Assembly: GCA_003561595.1 (NCBI GenBank)
Contig: PWWF01000053.1
Coordinates: 1 to 8,924 of the forward strand
Direction of reading: 5' to 3'
DNA from: Paracoccaceae bacterium
GTDB lineage: Bacteria > Pseudomonadota > Alphaproteobacteria > Rhodobacterales > Rhodobacteraceae
Length of the DNA: 8,924 nt
The position numbers and the translations under genes were made by a program. Below, piece by piece: positions 1-8,924 of the stretch (positions within the stretch are counted from its first letter, which is position 1; each line of letters begins with the position of its first letter). The notes beneath the pieces were generated by a model. The model made no database searches. It was not told the DNA's origin and saw only the letters and a program-made list of their open reading frames with translations.

Positions 1-1859
<1,859 letters not shown>

Positions 1860-1860
1860 G

Positions 1861-3951
1861 ATGGCCACGCGCCCCGAAATCCTGTTTCCGCTTTTCGCGG
1901 GGCTGGAGGGTCTGGACGGCATCGGCCCCAAGACGGCCAAGGCCTTGGCTGCCCTGCAGATCGAGGCGCCGCGCGATCTGCTGTTTCACCTGCCCCACAA
2001 CCTGATCGACCGCACGCGGCGCGACACGATCCGCGGGCTGGAATTTCCCGCCATGGCCACGGTCGAGGTGACCGTCGGCCAGCACCGCGCCCCCAGCACG
2101 CGCAGCCGCCCTTACCGCGTGCATGTGCATGACAGTGAACAGGACTTCCAGCTTGTGTTCTTTCAGGCGCGCGCGGGCTGGCTGCAGCGCCTGCTGCCCA
2201 CGGGCCAGCGGCGGCTGGTCTCGGGCAAGGTCGAGCTGTTCGACGGGATCGCGCAAATGGTTCATCCCGATTACGTCCTGCGCCCGGAAGAGGGCGAGAG
2301 CCTGCCACGGGTCGAGCCCGTCTATCCGCTGACCGCCGGGGTGACGCAGAAACTGCTGGTCCGCGCCGTGGCCTCGGCCTTGGCACGCGCGCCCGATCTG
2401 CCCGACTGGATCGACCCCGCCCTGCGCGAGAAAGAGGGCTGGCCCGATTGGCACGCCGCGCTGAGCGCCGCCCATGCCCCGCAATCGCTGGCCGATCTGG
2501 CCGCCGACAGCCCCGCCCGCAAACGACTGGCCTATGATGAGGTTATGGCGCATCAGATCACCCTGTCACTGGCCCGCGCGCGCCAGCGGCGCAAGCTTGG
2601 CCGGTCCAGCATGGGCACAGGTGACCTGCAGGCCCGCGTTCTGGCCGCGCTGCCCTATGCGCCGACCGGCGCGCAGCGCCGCGCAACCCAACAGATCGCC
2701 GCCGACATGGCCGCACCCCGCCGCATGACTCGGCTGTTGCAGGGCGATGTGGGCGCGGGCAAGACGCTGGTGGCCTTCATGGCGCTGCTGACGGCGGTCG
2801 AGGCGGGCGGGCAGGGCGTGATGATGGCCCCCACCGAAATTCTGGCCCGCCAGCATCTGGAAAGCCTGACGCCGCTGGCACAGTCGGCGGGCGTGTCGCT
2901 GACCCTGCTGACCGGGCGCGACAAGGGGGCCGAACGAACAGCCAAGCGCGCCGCACTGGCCGAGGGGCGCGCGCAGATCGTGCTGGGCACCCATGCGGTG
3001 TTTCAGGATGGCGTCGAATTCGCCGATCTGCGGCTGGCCATCATCGATGAACAGCATCGTTTCGGCGTGGCGCAGCGCGCGGCCCTTGCGGGCAAGGCCG
3101 CGCAGGTCGATGTGCTGGTCATGACCGCCACGCCCATCCCGCGTTCGCTCGCGCTGACGCAATATGGCGATATGGATGTCTCGGTGCTGGATGAAAAACC
3201 GCCCGGACGGCAGCCGGTGACCACGGCGCTCGTCTCGACCGCGCGGCTGTCCGAGGTCGTGGCGCATCTGGAGAGTGCGATTGCCGATGGACGGCAGGCT
3301 TATTGGGTCTGCCCGCTGGTCGAGGAATCCGAGGTGAGCGATCTGACCGCAGCCGAGGCGCGGTTCGCCCATCTGCGCGCGGCCCTGGGTGACGGCGTCG
3401 TGGGGCTGGTCCACGGCCAACTGCCCCCGGCGGAGAAAGACGCCGCCATGGCGCGGTTCGTCGCGGGCAAGACCAAGCTACTGGTCGCCACCACAGTGAT
3501 CGAGGTGGGGGTGAATGTGCCCAATGCCTCGATCATGGTGATCGAACGGGCCGAGAGTTTCGGTCTGGCGCAGCTGCATCAGCTGCGCGGGCGCGTGGGG
3601 CGCGGGGCGGCGGCCTCGACCTGCCTTCTGGTCTATGAGGCCCCGCTGGGCGAGACTGCCGCGCGCCGCCTGAAACTGTTGCGCGACACCGAGGATGGCT
3701 TTCGCATCGCCGAGGAAGACATGGCCATCCGCGGCGCGGGTGATCTGATCGGCACGGCGCAATCGGGACTGCCGCGCTTTCGCGTCGCCGATCTGGAACG
3801 TCAGGCCGGGCTGATGGTGCTTGCGCAGCGCGATGCGCGCAAATTGCTGGCCGATGACCCCGATCTGTCCACCCCGCGCGGGCAGGCAGCACGCGTTCTG
3901 CTATGGCTGATGCAGCAGGACCGCGCGATCCGGTATCTCTCAATCGGTTAA
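1861..3951 (+). CDS. recG: ATP-dependent DNA helicase RecG
   Basis: Superfamily 2 double-strand translocase that remodels stalled forks, R-loops and Holliday junctions. The 696-residue length is normal for the family. N-terminal wedge/OB domain lies at about 60-150. Helicase motifs are visible: Walker A GDVGAGKT at 295-302 (Lys301), motif Ia APTEILARQ at 323-331, the RecG-type DEQHRFG box at 396-402, TATPIPRSL at 422-430, and motif VI QLRGRVGRG at 574-582. The C-terminal translocation-motif region follows (GAGDLIGTAQSG, then RFRVADLERQA at 639-649). The ATG at 1861, one base after the ligA stop, is chosen over an in-frame ATG at 1822 because the latter lies inside ligA and adds 13 non-conserved residues; a weak AGG at 1849-1851 may help, but coupling to ligA translation is likely. 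No terminator directly follows, so its transcript may run into the small gene at 4027. Confidence 0.97.
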   Translation: MATRPEILFPLFAGLEGLDGIGPKTAKALAALQIEAPRDLLFHLPHNLIDRTRRDTIRGLEFPAMATVEVTVGQHRAPSTRSRPYRVHVHDSEQDFQLVFFQARAGWLQRLLPTGQRRLVSGKVELFDGIAQMVHPDYVLRPEEGESLPRVEPVYPLTAGVTQKLLVRAVASALARAPDLPDWIDPALREKEGWPDWHAALSAAHAPQSLADLAADSPARKRLAYDEVMAHQITLSLARARQRRKLGRSSMGTGDLQARVLAALPYAPTGAQRRATQQIAADMAAPRRMTRLLQGDVGAGKTLVAFMALLTAVEAGGQGVMMAPTEILARQHLESLTPLAQSAGVSLTLLTGRDKGAERTAKRAALAEGRAQIVLGTHAVFQDGVEFADLRLAIIDEQHRFGVAQRAALAGKAAQVDVLVMTATPIPRSLALTQYGDMDVSVLDEKPPGRQPVTTALVSTARLSEVVAHLESAIADGRQAYWVCPLVEESEVSDLTAAEARFAHLRAALGDGVVGLVHGQLPPAEKDAAMARFVAGKTKLLVATTVIEVGVNVPNASIMVIERAESFGLAQLHQLRGRVGRGAAASTCLLVYEAPLGETAARRLKLLRDTEDGFRIAEEDMAIRGAGDLIGTAQSGLPRFRVADLERQAGLMVLAQRDARKLLADDPDLSTPRGQAARVLLWLMQQDRAIRYLSIG

Positions 3952-3952
3952 T

Positions 3953-3967
3953 GTTCCATTTATGTTC
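3953..3967 (+). promoter_or_regulatory. Probable LexA operator (SOS box), GTTC-N7-GTTC
   Basis: GTTC at 3953-3956 and GTTC at 3964-3967 are separated by exactly seven bases. Both copies are preceded by AT, giving a direct repeat ATGTTC with an 11-bp period, about one helical turn. GTTC-N7-GTTC is the established LexA recognition sequence of Rhodobacter and other alphaproteobacteria, unlike the CTGT-N8-ACAG box of E. coli. It starts one base after the recG stop codon and abuts a TTGACA -35 element, the right place for steric repression. It points to the small ORF at 4027, the next gene downstream. The match is seen directly; LexA binding is inferred. Confidence 0.75.
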
Positions 3968-3997
3968 TTGACAGCCCGACGCGGATATGAGAACAAT
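3968..3997 (+). promoter_or_regulatory. Putative sigma-70 promoter for the small SOS-type gene
   Basis: A perfect TTGACA -35 hexamer lies at 3968-3973. The best -10 candidate is AACAAT at 3992-3997 (four of six matches, spacer 18); GAACAA at 3991-3996 with spacer 17 is an alternative. Transcription would begin around 4003-4006, giving a leader of about 20 bases before the ORF at 4027. The LexA-type box directly abuts the -35. The -35 is convincing, while the -10 is only moderate, as expected if derepression alone sets output. Confidence 0.55.
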
Positions 3998-4016
3998 ATG
4001 GCAACAAGCAAGCGAT

Positions 4017-4021
4017 GGGGG
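4017..4021 (+). promoter_or_regulatory. Ribosome binding site of the small ORF (decides its start)
   Basis: A run of five G residues ends five bases before the ATG at 4027. It is purine-rich but not a perfect AGGAGG. It supports 4027 over the other in-frame ATGs at 4015 and 4036, neither of which has a Shine-Dalgarno-like stretch at the proper distance. Confidence 0.45.
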
Positions 4022-4026
4022 TTCCG

Positions 4027-4128
4027 ATGTTCAGCATGCATTCTTCCGATTTCTGGCGCGATCTGGCCGGTGGCCTGGCGCTGACAGTGCTGATCGTCGC
4101 TCTCCTGCATCTGCCGCTGCTTGCCTGA
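4027..4128 (+). CDS. 33-residue single-helix membrane protein, probably SOS-induced
   Basis: I do not recognise this gene as a named family. The ORF encodes 33 residues: a short polar N-terminus with FWRDLAGG at 9-16, then a hydrophobic stretch from about 13 to 33 rich in Leu, Val, Ala and Ile, ending in Ala at the stop. The only charged residues apart from His are Asp8, Arg11 and Asp12. This predicts one inner-membrane helix with almost no tail after it. The frame is open from 3991; in-frame ATGs at 4015 and 4036 would give 37 or 30 residues. It sits in a complete unit: LexA-type box 3953-3967, -35 at 3968, RBS 4017-4021, and an intrinsic terminator at 4162-4198. By analogy with Caulobacter SidA (29-residue SOS division inhibitor) and E. 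coli TisB (29-residue SOS membrane toxin), it may halt division or depolarise the membrane after DNA damage. That role is inference from size, topology and regulation; no homology is shown. Confidence 0.65.
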   Translation: MFSMHSSDFWRDLAGGLALTVLIVALLHLPLLA

Positions 4129-4161
4129 GCACTGCTCGCTCACTGCCTGACCCTGACCTGC

Positions 4162-4198
4162 GCGCCGCCATGCCACCCGCATGTGCGGCGCCTTTTTT
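4162..4198 (+). terminator. Intrinsic terminator after the small ORF
   Basis: GCGCCGC (4162-4168) pairs with GCGGCGC (4185-4191). Inside it, ATGC (4170-4173) pairs with GCAT (4179-4182) around the loop CACCC, with a small asymmetric bulge (C4169 against G4183-T4184). After one C, six T residues follow at 4193-4198. This is a classic Rho-independent terminator. It ends the small gene's transcript, and any recG read-through, before trmFO. Confidence 0.88.
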
Positions 4199-4204
4199 CG
4201 TCAT

Positions 4205-4233
4205 TTGCCAAGTGCTGCGCGACTGGCTATCTG
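4205..4233 (+). promoter_or_regulatory. Possible promoter of the trmFO-gluQRS operon
   Basis: TTGCCA at 4205-4210 (five of six matches to the -35 consensus) is followed after a 17-base spacer by TATCTG at 4228-4233 (three of six). A promoter is needed somewhere between the terminator at 4198 and the trmFO start at 4259, and this is the best candidate. It is weakly supported. Confidence 0.35.
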
Positions 4234-4246
4234 GGGGGTGGCAGAC

Positions 4247-4254
4247 AGGAGAGG
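4247..4254 (+). promoter_or_regulatory. Strong ribosome binding site of trmFO (decides its start)
   Basis: AGGAGAGG at 4247-4254 contains a near-perfect Shine-Dalgarno sequence four to seven bases ahead of the ATG at 4259. It fixes the trmFO start there and excludes the in-frame ATG at 4181, which lies inside the preceding terminator hairpin. Confidence 0.8.
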
Positions 4255-4258
4255 ACAG

Positions 4259-5611
4259 ATGACAGACGCGCTCCATATCATCGGCGGCGGCATGGCCGGG
4301 TCCGAGGCCGCATGGCAGGCCGCCCAAGCCGGTGCGCAGGTGGTGCTGCATGAAATGCGCCCCACACGCGGCACATTCGCGCATCAGACCGATCACCTGG
4401 CGGAAATGGTCTGCTCGAACTCCTTTCGCTCGGATGATGATGAACAGAACGCGGTCGGGCTGCTGCATTGGGAAATGCGTGCCGCAGGCGGTCTGCTGAT
4501 CGAGATGGCCGACCGCCACGCGCTGCCCGCAGGCGGCGCGCTGGCAGTGGACCGCGAGGCCTTTGCCAGTGCTGTGACTGACCGCCTGCTGGCCCACCCG
4601 AATATCCGGCTGGAACGTGGCGAGATCGATCACCTGCCCGATCAGGGCCACTGGATCATTGCCACCGGGCCGCTGACATCGGATGCGCTGGGGCAGGCGA
4701 TTGCGCGCGAGACCGGGGCCGAGGCGCTGGCCTTTTTCGACGCCATCGCCCCCATCGTCTATTTCGACTCGGTCGATATGTCTCGGGCCTGGTTCCAGTC
4801 GCGCTATGACAAGGGCGAGACGGAAGAAGAGCGCACGGCCTATCTGAACTGCCCGATGGACCGCGACCAGTACGAGGCGTTTATCGACGCGCTGCTGGCC
4901 GCCGACAAGACCGTGTTCCATGAGGGCGAGACAGCGGGCTATTTCGACGGCTGCCTGCCCATCGAGGTGATGGCCGAGCGCGGGCGCGAAACCCTGCGCC
5001 ACGGCCCGATGAAACCCGTGGGCCTGACCAACCCGCATGCGCCCGATGTCAAACCCTACGCCGTGGTGCAGTTGCGCCGCGACAATGCGCTGGGCACGCT
5101 CTATAATATCGTGGGCTTTCAGACAAAGATGAAGTATGGCGCGCAAGCTACTGTTTTCCGTATGATTCCGGGCTTGCAGGACGCATCTTTCGCGCGCCTT
5201 GGCGGTATCCATCGCAATACATTCCTGAACTCGCCCACGCTGCTGGATGACCAGATGCGCCTGCACTCGCGCCCCAATATCCGCTTCGCGGGCCAGATCA
5301 CCGGGGTTGAGGGCTATGTCGAATCCGCCGCGATGGGGCTGCTTGCGGGCCGTCTGGCCGTGGCCGAGATGCGCGGGGACCGCCTGTCCCCCCCGCCGCG
5401 CGACACGGCCATGGGCGCGCTGGTCCACCACATCACCGGTGGGGCAGAGGCCAGGACCTTTCAGCCCATGAATGTCAATTTCGGCCTGTTCCCGCCGGTC
5501 GATGCCAAGGGCGGCCGCCGGGGCCGCCGCGACCGCTACAAGGCCTATACCGATCGCGCGAAATCCGCCTTTGCCGACTGGCTGGGCGCACAGGCGCGCG
5601 ATGCCGCGTGA
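4259..5611 (+). CDS. trmFO: Methylenetetrahydrofolate-tRNA (uracil-54-C5)-methyltransferase, FAD-dependent
   Basis: Forms 5-methyluridine at position 54 in the T-loop of tRNA, using 5,10-methylenetetrahydrofolate as carbon donor and FADH2 as reductant; a cytosolic enzyme related to GidA/MnmG. The 450 residues match the family length. Seen in order: N-terminal FAD-binding glycine motif [13 protein letters not shown] (7-19), the signature [11 protein letters not shown] (50-60, Cys52), YLNCPMD (195-201), [13 protein letters not shown] (231-243, Cys232), VVQLRRDN (269-276), [10 protein letters not shown] (285-294), and a C-terminal FAD-contacting stretch [18 protein letters not shown] (343-360). 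Cys52 and Cys232 correspond by my alignment to the two functional cysteines of the family. The start follows a strong RBS. The stop codon overlaps the gluQRS start, so the two genes form an operon. Nothing appears broken. Confidence 0.96.
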   Translation: MTDALHIIGGGMAGSEAAWQAAQAGAQVVLHEMRPTRGTFAHQTDHLAEMVCSNSFRSDDDEQNAVGLLHWEMRAAGGLLIEMADRHALPAGGALAVDREAFASAVTDRLLAHPNIRLERGEIDHLPDQGHWIIATGPLTSDALGQAIARETGAEALAFFDAIAPIVYFDSVDMSRAWFQSRYDKGETEEERTAYLNCPMDRDQYEAFIDALLAADKTVFHEGETAGYFDGCLPIEVMAERGRETLRHGPMKPVGLTNPHAPDVKPYAVVQLRRDNALGTLYNIVGFQTKMKYGAQATVFRMIPGLQDASFARLGGIHRNTFLNSPTLLDDQMRLHSRPNIRFAGQITGVEGYVESAAMGLLAGRLAVAEMRGDRLSPPPRDTAMGALVHHITGGAEARTFQPMNVNFGLFPPVDAKGGRRGRRDRYKAYTDRAKSAFADWLGAQARDAA

Positions 5612-6441
5612 CGCGCGTCACCCGTTTCGCGCCATCGCCCACGGGCCCGCTGCATCTGGGCCACGCCTATAGCGCCTGGGTCGCGGCGGGGCGCGCCGGT
5701 GCAGGGCGCTTTCTGCTGCGGATCGAGGATATCGACCGCGCCCGCTGCCGCCCCGAATGGGTGGCGCAGATCTACGATGATCTGCATTTCCTCGGCCTTG
5801 ACTGGCCGCGCCCGGTCATGCGCCAATCCGACCGGCTGCCGGCCTATCGCGCGGCGCTGGGGCAATTGGCCGCACTGGGCGTGCTCTACCCCTGCCGCTG
5901 CACCCGCGCGGACATCCGCGCTGCGATGTCCGCCCCGCAGGAAGGCGCGGTCGGCCCCGACGGGCTGGTCTATCCCGGCACCTGCCGCGCGCGGCCCCTA
6001 TCCGATGCCCGCCCCGATGACGCCCTGCGCCTGAACATGCGCGCGGCCCTGTCGCGTGCCGGGCCGCTGGGTTATGTCGAAAACGGCCCGCTTTATTCCG
6101 GTCAGCACAGGCCGGACCCGGACTGGATGATCGCGCAGGTGGGCGATGTCGTGCTGGCCCGTCGCGACATGGGCACGTCCTATCACCTCTCGGTCGTGGT
6201 GGATGACGCGGCACAGGGCGTTACAGAAGTAACGCGCGGCGCCGATCTCTTCGATGCCACGGCGATCCATGTCCTGCTTCAGGCATTGCTTGAGCTTCCG
6301 CACCCAAGTTACTGGCATCACGACCTTATCCGCGATGAGCAAGGCAAGCGTCTGGCCAAGCGCGACGATGCCCGCGCCATCGCCGGCTACCGCGCAGACG
6401 GGGCCAGCGCGCAGGACATCCGCGCCATGCTCACTCTGTAA
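5608..6441 (+). CDS. gluQRS: Glutamyl-queuosine tRNA(Asp) synthetase
   Basis: A paralog of the glutamyl-tRNA synthetase catalytic domain. It activates glutamate and attaches it to the queuine base at position 34 (wobble) of tRNA-Asp rather than to the tRNA 3' end. The 277-residue length fits; the anticodon-binding domain of GltX is absent, as is typical. Motifs: [14 protein letters not shown] at 7-20 with the HIGH-type HLGH at 16-19; a zinc site C96-x-C98 with Tyr122 and Cys126 in YPGTC (the C-x-C...Y-x3-C arrangement of the family); and a degenerate KMSKS-type element KRLAK at 247-251. It starts with GTG at 5608, overlapping the trmFO TGA as GTGA, which indicates translational coupling; no clear RBS of its own is visible. 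Its last 11 bases overlap the end of hisI on the other strand. Confidence 0.95.
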   Translation: MTRVTRFAPSPTGPLHLGHAYSAWVAAGRAGAGRFLLRIEDIDRARCRPEWVAQIYDDLHFLGLDWPRPVMRQSDRLPAYRAALGQLAALGVLYPCRCTRADIRAAMSAPQEGAVGPDGLVYPGTCRARPLSDARPDDALRLNMRAALSRAGPLGYVENGPLYSGQHRPDPDWMIAQVGDVVLARRDMGTSYHLSVVVDDAAQGVTEVTRGADLFDATAIHVLLQALLELPHPSYWHHDLIRDEQGKRLAKRDDARAIAGYRADGASAQDIRAMLTL

Positions 6442-6793
6442 GGGGCGCCATCAGCTCGACCTCTGCACCGTCGCGCACGGCTGTGTAGAAACAGCTCTGC
6501 CGCTTGGTGTGGCAGGCCGGTCCTGTCTGATCGACCATCAGCAACAGACAGTCACGGTCACAATCGACGCGGAAATCGATCAGCGTCTGCACATGCCCCG
6601 AGGTATCGCCCTTCACCCAGAAGGACTGGCGCGAGCGCGACCAATAGGTCACGCGCCCGGTCTCCAGCGTGCGGGCCACGGCCTCGGCATTCATCCAGGC
6701 CACCATCAGCACCTGACCAGAGGCATGGTCCTGCGCAATCGCCGGTATCAGACCTTTTTCATCGTATCGCAGGGTTTGCGGATCGAAACGCAT
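6431..6793 (-). CDS. hisI: Phosphoribosyl-AMP cyclohydrolase
   Basis: Third step of histidine biosynthesis: opens the purine ring of phosphoribosyl-AMP to give ProFAR precursor. At 120 residues it is the monofunctional form, with no HisE (pyrophosphohydrolase) domain fused. Recognisable motifs: QVLMVAWMNAEA at 27-38, TGRVTYWSRSRQ at 45-56 with WVKGDTSGHVQ at 59-69, the metal-binding aspartates D77/D79/D81 in VDCDRDCLLL, and zinc cysteines C78, C94 (in GPACHT) and C101 (in SCFY), with family-like 16- and 7-residue spacing. The ATG at 6793 has GGGAG (complement of 6801-6805) seven bases upstream. It is convergent with gluQRS and divergent from the NifU-like gene, and no other his gene is in the window, so it is not in a his operon here. 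Confidence 0.96.
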   Translation of the reverse strand: MRFDPQTLRYDEKGLIPAIAQDHASGQVLMVAWMNAEAVARTLETGRVTYWSRSRQSFWVKGDTSGHVQTLIDFRVDCDRDCLLLMVDQTGPACHTKRQSCFYTAVRDGAEVELMAPLTE

Positions 6794-6856
6794 GCGCTAT
6801 CTCCCGTGGCAACAGGCGCATTCTCTAGCGCAGCTACAGGCCAGGGAAAACCCACA
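6794..6856. promoter_or_regulatory. Divergent hisI / NifU-like intergenic region
   Basis: This 63-bp gap must carry signals for both divergent genes. I see the hisI RBS (GGGAG on the minus strand, 6801-6805) and AGGG at 6843-6846 ahead of the NifU-like ATG. A 7-bp inverted repeat, TGCGCTA at 6793-6799 and TAGCGCA at 6826-6832, spans the hisI start side. I cannot pick out convincing -35/-10 elements on either strand. Confidence 0.35.
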
Positions 6857-7300
6857 ATGGGCGACACGACCGATCTGATGCAACTCTACTCCACGCGCAT
6901 TCTGGCGCTGGCGGCCGATATCCCGCATCTGGCGCGGCTGCCCGACCCGCAGGCCAGCGTCAAACGCCGCTCTCCGCTGTGCGGATCGACCGTGACCGTG
7001 GATCTGGACATGAAAGACGGGCGCGTCAGCCGTTTCGGGCAGGAGGTGAAAGCCTGCGCGCTGGGGCAGGCGGCGGCGGGGGTGCTGGGGCAGGTCGTGA
7101 TCGGACGCTCTGCTGCAGAGCTGTCGCGCGCCCGCGATCAGTTGCGCGCCATGCTGACCCAGGGCGGCCCTGTCCCTGATCCCCCTTTCGACGGGTTCGA
7201 GGTGCTGACCCCTGCGCGCGAGTATCGCAATCGCCACGCCTCGATCCTGCTTGCGCTGGAGGCGACGGTCGAGGCTACGGAACAACTCGCACCCGCCTGA
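6857..7300 (+). CDS. IscU/NifU-N-like iron-sulfur scaffold family protein lacking the third cysteine
   Basis: 147 residues matching the NifU N-terminal (IscU/SufU) fold: an N-terminal LYSTRILALA helix, SPLCGSTVTVDLD at 39-51, DGRVSRFGQEVKACALGQAAAG at about 54-75, and a C-terminal RNRHASILLALEA at 124-136. In IscU three cysteines hold the nascent 2Fe-2S cluster. Here Cys42 and Cys67 are present, but the third is Ala128, directly after the retained His127 (IscU has His-Cys-Ser-Ile-Leu there). The Asp after the first Cys-Gly in IscU is Ser44. It may therefore be a variant carrier or a regulatory paralog rather than the main scaffold; its function is unproven. The ATG at 6857 is chosen because the N-terminal LYSTRIL helix follows and AGGG lies upstream; the frame stays open far upstream only as antisense to hisI. 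A terminator follows at 7347-7371. Confidence 0.82.
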   Translation: MGDTTDLMQLYSTRILALAADIPHLARLPDPQASVKRRSPLCGSTVTVDLDMKDGRVSRFGQEVKACALGQAAAGVLGQVVIGRSAAELSRARDQLRAMLTQGGPVPDPPFDGFEVLTPAREYRNRHASILLALEATVEATEQLAPA

Positions 7301-7370
7301 GCTTCATCTTGCCCAAAATACTCACGGGGTGAATTGGCCGCAGGCCAAGAGGGGGCAGTCAGCCCCCTTT

Positions 7371-7371
<1 letters not shown>
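7301..7371. repeat. Rhodobacteraceae-style intergenic repeat with two hairpins
   Basis: It fills the whole gap between the converging NifU-like and pgm genes. On the minus strand it contains GAGTATTTTGGGCAAGATGA (complement of 7304-7323). I remember GAGTATTT...AAGATGAA patterns as recurring at gene ends in many Rhodobacteraceae genomes. Next comes a perfect hairpin, TTGGCC-GCA-GGCCAA at 7334-7348, and then the G/C-run terminator hairpin. Recurrence elsewhere in this genome cannot be seen from one window. Confidence 0.5.
7347..7371 (+). terminator. Intrinsic terminator between the NifU-like gene and pgm
   Basis: GGGGGC (7351-7356) pairs with GCCCCC (7362-7367) around the loop AGTCA, and TTTT follows at 7368-7371. 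The A-rich flank 7347-7350 can pair with the T run, lengthening the stem and making the structure partly bidirectional. On the minus strand the hairpin starts just after the pgm stop codon, though the tract after it (TCTTGG) is poor in T. It probably serves the plus strand best and may also serve pgm. Confidence 0.75.

Positions 7372-8924
<1,553 letters not shown>

Noticed and set aside
2566..3420. 284-codon minus-strand open frame inside recG
   Set aside because: It is antisense to the helicase motifs of recG, has no RBS or recognisable domain, and has shadow-like composition.
4130..4146. Direct repeat CACTGC at 4130-4135 and 4141-4146 after the small ORF
   Set aside because: Only six bases, two copies, and no link to a known element; likely chance.
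4181..4258. 26-residue N-terminal extension of trmFO from the ATG at 4181
   Set aside because: That ATG lies inside the stem of the intrinsic terminator, the extra residues precede the usual FAD-binding N-terminus, and a strong AGGAG lies just before the ATG at 4259.
4200..4258. Search for an antisense or IstR-like regulatory RNA next to the small ORF
   Set aside because: A TTGGCA on the minus strand was considered as a -35, but no acceptable -10 follows at a proper distance, so there is no sequence support for an antitoxin RNA here.
3987..4262. 91-codon plus-strand open frame across the recG-trmFO gap
   Set aside because: It runs through both the small ORF (in another frame) and the intrinsic terminator, has no RBS, and shows no coherent domain or hydrophobic segment.
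4031..5431. 466-codon open frame on the minus strand, antisense to trmFO
   Set aside because: The opposite strand encodes an intact trmFO with all family motifs. The antisense translation is a Gln/Arg/His/Gly-rich composition typical of the shadow of a GC-rich gene, and it also runs through the terminator and small ORF region.
6254..6856. Long N-terminal extension of the NifU-like protein (open frame from 6254)
   Set aside because: The extension runs through gluQRS and antisense to hisI, with no matching domain. The family N-terminus begins at the ATG at 6857.

Overview
The window is about 8.9 kb of GC-rich, gene-dense chromosome. It most resembles an alphaproteobacterium of the Rhodobacteraceae/Paracoccaceae (Rhodobacterales). 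The reasons are the protein sequences, the strong G/C bias at third codon positions, an alphaproteobacterial-type LexA operator (GTTC-N7-GTTC), and an intergenic repeat/terminator of a style I associate with Rhodobacteraceae genomes. I see no rRNA, tRNA, CRISPR array, transposon or prophage gene. The content is mainly core genome.

Layout from left to right. Positions 1-3951 (+) hold the 3' part of ligA (NAD+-dependent DNA ligase, cut by the window edge) followed one base later by recG (branched-DNA helicase), a replication/repair operon. Positions 3952-4200 are the most interesting part. One base after the recG stop there is a perfect LexA-type box abutting a TTGACA -35 element. A 33-codon ORF for a one-helix hydrophobic protein follows, and then a strong intrinsic terminator. 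This looks like a complete, self-contained SOS-inducible gene for a tiny membrane protein, similar in layout to Caulobacter sidA or E. coli tisB. Positions 4259-6441 (+) hold trmFO (m5U54 tRNA methyltransferase) and gluQRS (glutamyl-queuosine tRNA-Asp synthetase), coupled through a GTGA overlap, so this is a two-gene tRNA-modification operon. Positions 6431-6793 (-) hold hisI (phosphoribosyl-AMP cyclohydrolase), convergent with gluQRS and overlapping it by 11 bp. Positions 6857-7300 (+), divergent from hisI, encode an IscU/NifU-N-like protein that has lost one of the three classical cluster cysteines. Positions 7301-7371 hold a repeat with two hairpins; the second is an intrinsic terminator between converging genes. 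Positions 7371-8924 (-) hold phosphoglucomutase (pgm), lacking only its N-terminus because of the window edge.

Functionally, ligA, recG and the small SOS-type gene form a DNA replication/repair/damage-response block. trmFO and gluQRS modify tRNA. hisI, the NifU-like gene and pgm are metabolic or housekeeping genes. The main candidate for something undescribed is the LexA-box micropeptide gene at 3953-4198. All identifications come from reading motifs, without database searches.
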